In this document: positions 56,405 to 64,000 of the stretch, piece by piece
Layout: every line of letters begins with the position of its first letter
How positions within the stretch are numbered: the first letter of the stretch is position 1
Assembly (NCBI RefSeq): GCF_003265705.1
Contig: NW_020312827.1
Coordinates: 16,502,502 to 16,566,501, forward strand
DNA from: Callorhinus ursinus
Taxonomy: Eukaryota > Chordata > Mammalia > Carnivora > Otariidae
Length of the DNA: 64,000 bases
Reading direction: 5' to 3'
Notes under the pieces: model-generated
The model's input: the letters and a program-made list of their open reading frames with translations, nothing else
Told to the model about the DNA's origin: nothing
The model's database searches: none
Position numbers and translations under genes: made by a program

Positions 56405-56690
56405 AAAGGAGCTTTTTTTTAAATAATTTTTTATTGTTATGTTAATCACCATACATTACATCATTAGTTTTTGATGTAGTGTTCCATGATTCATTGTTTG
56501 TGCATAACACCCAGTGCTCCACGCAGAATGTGCCCTCTTTAATACCCATCACCAGGCTAACCCATCCCCCCACCCCCTCCCCTCTAGAACCCTCAGTTTG
56601 TTTTTCAGAGTCCATCGTCTCTCATGGTTCGTCTCCCCCTCGGACTTACTCCCCTTCATTCTTCCCCTCCTGCTATCTTCTTCTGCTGTG
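56405..56690 (-). mobile_element. Young LINE-1 3' end, minus strand
   Basis: T-rich tail, 'gttaatcaccatacattaca', 'gtgttccatgattcattgtt', 'cacccagtgctccacgcaga', 'ggttcgtctccccctcggac' and 'ctcctgctatcttcttctg'. It is 5'-truncated; the TSD was not resolved. It faces the plus-strand copy at 57091. Confidence 0.9.
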
Positions 56691-57074
56691 ATTACAATTG
56701 GTAACAATTATTGCTCAGATAGAAATTTAACTGCATAGTCTACATCCATTGGTCTTTGATTATGTTTTTGAAATTTACCAATTTGCAAACATTAAATGTG
56801 GTATAATTTTGAAATAAAAAAGGATGTGTGGTGATTTTGAGGAAAACTAGTAAATTCCATTTGTACATATCAATATTATAGATTTTCCTTCTGGTTTTGT
56901 AGATAAATTATTTCAAATTAATTCTCCTATTAAGAGCAACAAGAAGAGCCAGGGAACATTTTTCTTTCTTTCTCTCTTTCTTTTTTTTTACAAAATTTGT
57001 TTGAAGGCATTGGAGAAAACCCGAGGCCGCCGGACTTAAAGGGTGGGAGTCTTAGAGAGACAAGAAGCGCAGAT
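56691..57074. other. Unique sequence between opposed LINE-1 tails
   Basis: TTTC-rich patch at about 56963-56990. No gene. Confidence 0.45.
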
Positions 57075-57090
57075 AAAAATGCAACCATCA

Positions 57091-57464
57091 TGGGGGAGGG
57101 TATGTGCTATGGTGAGCGCTGTGAATTGTGTAAGACTGTTGAATCACAGACCTGTACCTCTGAAACAAATAATACATTATATGTTAAAAAAAAAGAAAAA
57201 GAAGATAGTAGGAAGGGAAAAATGAAGGGGGGGAAATTGGAGGGGGAGACGAACCATTAAGACTATGGACTCTGAGAAATAAACTGAGGGTTCTAAAGGG
57301 GAAGCAGGTGGGGGGATGGGTTAGCCTGGCGATGGGTATTAAAGAGGGCACGTACTGCATGGAGCACTGGGTGTTATATGCAGACAATGAATCATGTAAC
57401 ACTACATCAAAAATTAATGATGTAATGTACGGTGATTAATATAACATAATAAAATAAAATTTAA
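57091..57464 (+). mobile_element. Young 5'-truncated LINE-1, plus strand
   Basis: 374 bp of the 3' end: 'tgctatggtgagcgctgtga', 'cagacctgtacctctgaaac', 'aggggaagcaggtgggggga', 'gcctggcgatgggtattaaa', 'actgcatggagcactgggtg' and 'acggtgattaatataacata', then A-tail. The 16-bp TSD 'aaaaatgcaaccatca' at 57075-57090 and 57465-57480 is perfect. CpGs are still present, so the copy is fairly recent. Confidence 0.96.
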
Positions 57465-57480
57465 AAAAATGCAACCATCA

Positions 57481-58329
57481 GCACAACTTTTCCCTTGGAG
57501 GCATTTGCTAACTCACAAGTGGAAGTCTAGAGGCTGAGAGCTTAGCAGTGGCTGGTCGGAACAAATCATAGAAATCAAAGAAGGAAGAATTCTGGTAAAC
57601 ACCGCCAGCTCAGTTGAGACACCTATAGCCCTATACTTAAAAAGACAGAACCCAATCCCCAAAAACACCGGCACCCTCCAACAAATAAGATTGTATTCAA
57701 GGCTCCATTCCTACTATAGCTGCTATCTAGAAGCAAAAGTCATTAATATTACAGAGTCTAACAAAACATCTTGAATTTTATATGACTAATAAAAAAATAG
57801 TTAAATTTTGTTTTTATCAGGAATATTTAAATATTTTCCACTAATCATGATGAATGAAAATAATGATGATTTTTTGGAGCCCCTGACACATGTCCAGATT
57901 TTGTGATCTAGTTTTTATGTAAGCTACCTCTAATTTTTATGCCACATTTAGAAGTTAGGAATTATTTATGTCTGATTACAAGATAGGTTTCCAGATATTA
58001 TGTGACTTACAAAATCCACACAGCTATTGTATGCCTGAGTTAAGATTTAAATTCTGTACTGTTTGGTTTCAACAATCACTTTCTGGGGTCAAGAGGGTGT
58101 GGATTTTCATGGGATGCATGAAGAAGGGGTTACCTTAACAGAGAAAGCAGAGAAGTCTGTTAGGAACTTTGGATGTACTTTTGAAGAAAACTATCTCTTG
58201 TGAAAAGCAGTCATCTTAGATTTTTTTTCCTTGGAATTTGGAGGCTTTTCTAAATTGCACAAGCCTCTTAAAATACTAATCAAAAAGAAAAAGAAAAATG
58301 AAATAATTCATTCAGAATATATTACGGTT
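57481..58329. other. Unique sequence with possible MIR piece
   Basis: 57950-58080 ('tatgtgacttacaaaatcca', 'cacagctattgtatgcctga') could be a decayed reversed MIR. Otherwise nothing. Confidence 0.4.
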
Positions 58330-58443
58330 TATTATTTATCAAGTACTCTTATATTTTAGACCTATAGCAATAAACAAAATAGACAAAGTCCCTAGCCTGA
58401 TATAGATTAGGTCCTACTGGAGTGGACAGTTAGTAAATAAAAA
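58330..58443 (+). mobile_element. L2 3' fragment, plus strand
   Basis: 'tatttatcaagtactcttat', 'gacctatagcaataaacaaa', 'atagacaaagtccctagcct' and 'gtggacagttagtaaataaa' follow the L2 3' end. Confidence 0.65.
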
Positions 58444-58457
58444 AGAATTTAAGGAGT

Positions 58458-58591
58458 TGGGGCTCCTGGGTGGCTCAGTCAGTTAAGTGTCTGCCTTCGG
58501 CTCAGCCACTCCCCCTGCTTGTGTTCCCTCTCTCGCTCTGTCTCTGTCTGTCAAATAAATAAATAAAATCTTAAAAAAAAAAAAAAAGAAC
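58458..58591 (+). mobile_element. CAN SINE with internal deletion removing the B-box region
   Basis: The head 'ggctcctgggtggctcagtc' and 'tctgccttcggctca' run straight into 'gccactccccctgcttgtgt', skipping about 70 bp that normally holds 'ggtcatgatc' and 'gggatcgagcccc'. Tail and a perfect 14-bp TSD 'agaatttaaggagt' (58444-58457 and 58592-58605) are intact. The copy is therefore complete at both ends but lacks the downstream pol III promoter box. Confidence 0.93.
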
Positions 58592-58605
58592 AGAATTTAA
58601 GGAGT

Positions 58606-60379
58606 CATCAGTACTGAATTGATATTTATGGCCCAACTAATGTGATGGGTTGAAAGGCTATTTAGATTAGGTTCAAAAAATTGATGAAAGCTATTAGAGA
58701 CATAATGTAGAGACCAGGAAAACTATAGAATTCAGGAGATTTCTAGGACGTTGATGTGTTGGAAGAAGTAGTGCAGCACCCATTCTTCCACCTGAAATTC
58801 TGTCTTTTTTTGGACATTTTAATAGTGGGATGCAATAGCTTATTTGTGACTCTAGACAATGGCTTGAATATGGATGATATTAAAACAATGAGAAGAGTTG
58901 CATTTTATGTTTCCTAGTCAATGAATGAAATAAAGAAGAGACAGGCCCCAGCACCAATATTCTTTCACCTACATAATGTTTTTGTGAAACAACCAAGATT
59001 TTAACTTTTTACCCAGGTGTGTGTAGGCATCTGTGCCAGAAGATGAGAAACCAAGTCCTAACTGAGGTAATTGCCTCATTAAATGGACATCAATCTGCAA
59101 CAGTCCCTCCTAGATCACAAGTCAGGATTAAAGGCTGAATAAAAAAGAGTATATATGGATTTAGATTTAAGACAGCATTATTTGTAGTCATGAAAATTTC
59201 CATAATAAGTTCGGTGCTAGAACCAGCCATTTAAGAATGCTTATGAAAGAGATGTATTTATCCTAAACTGTAGGTCTTCTAAACTGAGTCCTGCTTTGCT
59301 AACCGACACAACTGAAGGGTTCCCAGTACCACCTAAATTCCAGTTCCATAAATTCAGTAGATATTTCTTCCACTTCCCAGACTAGAATTTCATAGTGATA
59401 ACAACTTCATTTTATCTTGAATTTGAGTGCAAATCATTCAGACTATGAATAGTGAAGGACATACAGAAGTCATTTCACTGAAGAGACTAGCATTAAGAAG
59501 TGTGAGAATATTGCAGTTATAAAACCCTTTTCTACATGCACTACTGTGCCCTGCACCCACTTGCCTTAACATACAAGCATTTGAAATATTTCCTACCTGA
59601 AATATTTCCTCACATGATATACAGGAATTTAAATCTTCTGCAAATTGCCATAAAAAAAGGGGAGTACCTTTTGGTTAAAAGACATTATGGGTGGCTCCCA
59701 TTGTGCATTAATGGGTGAAATAAAATGGTTTTAATTTACATCAACTCTAAAGTACTTTAAATTGCATAGTTGATTTACCTTGAGAAAATTTTCAACAGAT
59801 GTTACTGGAAGTTACTCAAGAAATATTTAACAGGTTCTAGAATACTTGCATCAAAAAAGTCAAAATATCAAATATCAAAGCATTAGTTATGTGGCGTTCT
59901 GTTAATGGTGATGAAAAAACTGAACTTCGGGGAATTTCTTTTGTAGTCAAGAGTATTGCTTCATGGCCTGAAACAGTAGTTCCAGAGCAAAAATGATGGT
60001 TTTTCCAGTTTAGTTTGATATAAGATGCTTGTTTCTCTAGAATGATGGGAGAGTTTATTGTTTGGTTGTTTGGTATAATAGATGTTTTTCAGATATATCC
60101 TAACTCCTATATATCCTAAATATATCCTAACTCCTTTTAATTTCTGTAGGAAGGTTTTTCTAAAATACATGTCACGCATTTTCAGCTGCTTAAACTGAGG
60201 GTTCTAAACCATAATTTAATGTTTACTTGATTTTTTTCAAGACAATAATTAGGAAAACATTTTTTAAAGTTTCTTCAGGTTTTTGATGCCTGAATTAAAT
60301 GGTCACACACACATGGATGCACAGACAGACACAGACACACTTTAATTTTAAATAAATATGTTTAAAATGTTACTTTCTT
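58606..60379. other. Unique sequence
   Basis: No gene or transposon recognised. A 27-bp-spaced direct repeat of 'atatatcctaactcct' lies at 60093-60108 and 60120-60135. Confidence 0.45.
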
Positions 60380-60470
60380 ATATATTAAGTAACTGGAATT
60401 TAAATAAAATATAAAAAACATTATATGTTAACTAACTTGAATTTAAATAAAATTAAAAAATATATATTAC
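60380..60470 (+). mobile_element. Two LINE-1 3' terminal scraps, plus strand
   Basis: 'taagtaactggaatttaaat' and 'gttaactaacttgaatttaa' are two copies of the LINE-1 3' terminus, each followed by an A-rich stretch. They are either two tiny insertions or a local duplication. Confidence 0.55.
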
Positions 60471-60825
60471 TTCCCAGTATCAAGTTATCCACTGTTAATT
60501 CTCACTAGTCTCAAGGAATCAGAAACCAAAGTAACTTCTTTCTGCTTAGTACCTAACATCTCAAGATGCCATGAGATTCTTTCTAAACCATTTACCTAAG
60601 ATATTATGTGAGAATTATTATGAATAAGTTTCTTTAATAATTATGTGTTGTTCTAGTTAAAGTCAGTTTACATTATTGAACATCCCTTACAAAGTTAGTA
60701 TTTTGTTAACAAAATTTAGTAACTTTGATTTAAAAACTCTTATGTTAAATTTAAAAATCCATTTGTAAAAAGTCAACTTTTTTATTCCATTGCTGCTTTT
60801 AAAAAGAATTAATTAAATGGCAATA
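60471..60825. other. Unique AT-rich sequence
   Basis: Nothing recognised. Confidence 0.4.
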
Positions 60826-61195
60826 TTATGGACTGAATTGTGTTTCCCCAAATTCATTTGTTGAAGCCTTAAGTGCAATGTGATTATATCTGGAAATAAG
60901 GCCTTCAAAGAGGGAATTATGGTTAAATAAGGTCATAAATGTGGGACTCTAGTCTGATAGGACTAATGTCCTTATAAGAAAAAGAAGATATACCAGGTCT
61001 CTCTCTCTTCTAGCACACACAGAAGAAAAGCTATGTGAAGACATAGCAAGAAGGCAGAAAAAAAAGTCTCACCAGGAACCAACCCTGTTGGCACCTTGAT
61101 CTTTGACATCCATCCTCCAGAACTATGAGAAAATAAATTTCTATCAGTTAAGCCACCCAGTCTATGGTATCTTGTTATGGCAATCCACACTTAGT
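60826..61195 (+). mobile_element. MaLR LTR (MLT1-like), plus strand
   Basis: 'tattatggactgaattgtgt', 'ttcccc' and 'aaattcatttgttgaagcct', 'aagggccttcaaagaggg'-type text, 'ctaatgtccttataagaaaa', 'gtgaagacatagcaagaagg', 'accaaccctgttggcacctt', 'tccagaactatgagaaaata' and 'aagccacccagtctatggta'. A solo LTR, well preserved. Confidence 0.88.
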
Positions 61196-62579
61196 TATAC
61201 AATCAACAATTAACTCTTTTTCCCAATTGCTGATTCACTTCTGTTTGATATCAGCAAACCAATGAGTTATAAATTAAGATAAAATCAATAGTGCCAGAGG
61301 AAACAGTCAGAGGAAGATTTCAGGAAGAGAGCATAAGAATTACTCCGGATTCTTTCCGTATGAATTATTTCCCATTATGGAATACAAAAATGTGTCTTTG
61401 TATCAATGGGTCTCGAGATTCTACAGTATAATAAAATCCACTCAATGGTTTCAGTTTATTTTTTAAAATGTGTTTTGTTATTCTGAACCATAGTTATACT
61501 TTGTGGTTGTGAAGAAAAATTTTGGGTAGCATCTTGGGAAGAAGGCCTGATTGTTGCCAAAAGTAAGGGTTTCCATTGCTTCAGAGTTTAACAGCAACAG
61601 CTTGGAATTGAGTCCTGAACCTCTGTTGGGAATTCCTTCAGTCCCGTCTACATGAAAGACTTATTGTCCCTGCATGGACTGTTGCCATGCTCCATGGCAG
61701 GACTGAGAAAGACTTCATAAAATGGAGGAAACAAAAACAAAATATTTGTGTAAGGTCTTTCTCTATTTTTTCTTTCCATGTGAATGCAAGAGAGAATCAA
61801 AGCACATCAGTCGTGATTATCTAAAGAATGCAAGACATGTACTAGGCACCAAGATGAAGGCAAAAGAAAATGCCCCAAAGTAGCCCATGTGGATATTGTG
61901 GCATTGCAAAATAAATATCAGAACCATAAATAGGCATTAGATGTCTTCTGATCCAGTCATTTTTAGGTATAAGAGAACTGAAAAACTAAAATTCAAATGA
62001 CTGATTCAAGTTTCCTTGTTCTCCTTCAATAGGGTCACGATCAAAAGTGAGCCTCAGATTCCAAGTTAGATTCTTCTAATTAAAGAATCTGGAACCTTTA
62101 AGCTCTTTCGAATTTGTATATCCTCAGGGACAAGCCAGAAGCTCCTGTACCTGCCCCCATAACTCACCTGGGTCCAATTTCCACCTTACTTTCTCTATCC
62201 TGCCATTCATCCCCTGCCCCTGCTCCTACCTGCATCCTTGTCTTGGGAACTATTTCAGACTTCTGGTGAAGCGCCCTCACTTTAATTTCTTAATCAGCTC
62301 TTATTATTTTTCAGGACTTTTTGTGATAAATATGGAAACCAATAAGAGCTGGTTAATTGATTATAAAGTAAAACCATGCATCAGAGACCCATGAGCAAGA
62401 ACATTGCTGGATTTCAGGAAGGGCTGTCAGTAGGAACTGAGAAGTGAATCTGGCTTTTTGCCTCTCCTCTTTGTCCCTGTATGCTTCATTTCATGTAGAT
62501 TGGAAAAGGTTATAACAGATGGGATGAGTTTTGTTTTTTGTTTTTTTTAATTTTAAGGGGAAAGACTCATTTTGGCAAT
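61196..62579. other. Unique sequence
   Basis: No gene. 62090-62280 is C/T-rich but without repeats I recognise. Confidence 0.45.
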
Positions 62580-62710
62580 CTCTTTTTCAGTTTTATTGAG
62601 ATATCATTGACATATAGCACTGTATAACTTTAGGGTATAGAGCATAACAACTTGATATACATATCCTATGAAATGATTACCACAATAAGTTTGGACAATC
62701 TTAATAGCTT
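62580..62710 (-). mobile_element. Old LINE-1 3'UTR fragment, minus strand
   Basis: 'cagttttattgagatatcat', 'tgacatatagcactgtataa', 'caacttgatatacatatcct' and 'atgattaccacaataagttt' are the reversed 3'UTR of older LINE-1s. Confidence 0.8.
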
Positions 62711-63409
62711 TATTAAAAGCATACATGTGACAGAGAAACTGAACTACAATATGTATTTATCTAGATTTCTAAGGAGTAATGCTACTTATTGAAAGCTGCC
62801 ATTACAGAAAATATATCTGGGAGTAAACAAAAAGGACTTTTAGCAGTTTAGACATGAAGCAAATAGTTATCATAGAATGGTACCTATGAAAAGCTGGGCA
62901 AGTTGTGAATTAAACAAGTTCCCTCCCTTAATGGGAGAGTTGGCTCTGTCCCTTCTGTCATGGCAGGCAGATGATGGGGAGAGACATGTTTGTAGGTATG
63001 GATCACAGTCTTTAAAACAATAATCTTCAAGAATCTTAAATATTATGTATTTTTAACCTAGGATTTTTCTTTCCAGAAACTTATTCTAAGGAAATACCTA
63101 TACAATATCCAACCTAAGGAAACAACCAGATAAGAATTACAGATTTTTATGGTCACGTTTATCAAAAGGGTGGTAGTTCGCATTAATGGTTTATTGCTGA
63201 GTAGGCCCTCATGGAGGCTAATGGGGGGAAATTTTACTAGACAATTTCCAATATCCAATCTGGACGAGGGACACAGAAATATTTCTCCCAATCCAGCCAT
63301 CTCCAGCCTTCCTGTCTCACTTATGGGGCTGAAGGAAAAAGCTAAGAAAACATTATTAAAGTCATAGCCCACCCTTTCCACCAAAGACTAGCCAACCTTC
63401 CTTCTAATT
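62711..63409. other. Unique sequence
   Basis: A 108-codon minus-strand frame (63058-63384) overlaps a 72-codon plus-strand frame; neither has recognisable motifs. No gene is supported. Confidence 0.4.
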
Positions 63410-64000
63410 AGCATGCATTGTGTCCTCTTTTGTTTCTGGCTTCTTTTGTTCAATCGTAGGTTTGTGAGATTTATTCTATTCATGTTGTGGATATTCATAT
63501 CACCCATATTATCATTCTGTGTCATGATTAATCTTTCATTCTTACTGCTGAATAGTACTCTGTTGTGTGAATTAAAAAAAAAATCACTTCTACTCTCACT
63601 GGGCATGTGGGTTGATTATAGTTTGAAGCTATTAAGAATAATTGTCTTATGGACATTCTAGCTCATCCTTTTTTATGAACATATGTCACATTTCTGTTGC
63701 ATATATACCAAGAACTGGAACTGCAGGATCATAGAGTATGAAATTATTCAGTTTCAGTAGATACTATTAAATAGCTTTCCAAAGTAATTTTACTCCCATT
63801 GGCAATTATGAGAGTTGCAATTTGCTTCATATCCTTGCCAAGGTTGGATATTTACTGTTTTTTCCAGTTTAGGTTTCTGATAGTTGGATGTAGAATCACA
63901 ATTCCCCAAACAACTGATGGAGTTTAGCACCTTTCACACATTTATTGAACATTTGGCTTTGTTCAGTGCATGTTCAAGACATGTGCTTATTATTATTCTT
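63410..64000 (-). mobile_element. Ancient LINE-1 3' ORF2 region, minus strand, runs off the window
   Basis: 'cttttgtttctggcttcttt', 'ttcttactgctgaatagtac', 'tgggcatgtgggttgattat', 'agaactggaactgcaggatc', 'aatagctttccaaagtaatt', 'gcaatttgcttcatatcctt' and 'gcacctttcacacatttatt' follow reversed ORF2 text in order. It has many differences from consensus, so it is old and inactive. Confidence 0.78.

Noticed and set aside
63058..63384. 108-codon minus-strand open frame
   Set aside because: No motif or supporting structure; a plus-strand frame overlaps it. Chance frame.

Overview
This window reads as nuclear DNA of a carnivoran mammal, most likely a non-canid caniform (bear, pinniped or mustelid group). 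The main evidence is 23 tRNA-derived CAN SINEs. Most are of the 'gcctgggtggctcag' type, with an internal CT-rich stretch and an (AAAT)n tail. I see no copy of the young dog subfamily (start 'gatccctgggtggcgcag') and no cat-type internal segment. LINE-1 3' ends of carnivore type are also present. The sequence is AT-rich with very few CpGs. A run of 10 N at 48856-48865 shows it comes from a scaffolded assembly.

I found no protein-coding gene, exon, processed pseudogene or structural RNA gene that I can support. The open frames are short (longest 136 codons). They come from SINE sense strands, purine/pyrimidine microsatellites, poly-T runs or decayed LINE-1 sequence. The window is best described as intergenic or deep-intronic DNA.

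Layout. 1-4190: mostly unique AT-rich sequence with two SINEs (one with an 18-bp perfect target-site duplication, TSD), a MIR and an L2 piece. 4192-6110: a decayed LINE-1 cut by three SINEs, two of them nested. 6111-12293: unique sequence with microsatellites, a minisatellite (9000-9128) and a 216-bp pure polypurine tract (10019-10234). 12294-13069: an ERV-L type LTR (MLT2-like) interrupted by a MaLR LTR, followed by a perfect 50-bp tandem duplication. 13070-18430: a long unique stretch, then LINE-1 3' ends, a MIR and a tail-only insertion. 19030-22460: ancient LINE-1 relics. 23096-24010: an LTR relic split by two SINEs. 25379-29086: SINEs and an MLT1-like LTR. 30181-32185: a SINE and LINE-1 fragments. 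32186-36860: mostly unexplained sequence. 36863-38952: SINEs, a 64-bp alternating purine-pyrimidine run and a LINE-1 tail. 39090-46470: L2, LINE-1, MLT1 and a CR1/L3-like fossil, plus a perfect 15-bp-arm hairpin. 46470-52600: two large LINE-1 relics, the gap and SINEs. 52971-64000: LTR, MIR, L2 and LINE-1 pieces, including a LINE-1 3' end with a 16-bp perfect TSD.

No genes act together here; the functional story is layered retrotransposition. I found no previously undescribed biological system. The observations most worth checking are the 50-bp duplication across an LTR junction, the hairpin at 44091-44122, the Z-DNA-prone run at 37831-37894, the polypurine tract, two possible tail-only insertions, a SINE lacking its B-box region, and an unexplained block of higher GC at 33800-34260. 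All family names come from memory of consensus features and need a RepeatMasker/Dfam run to confirm.
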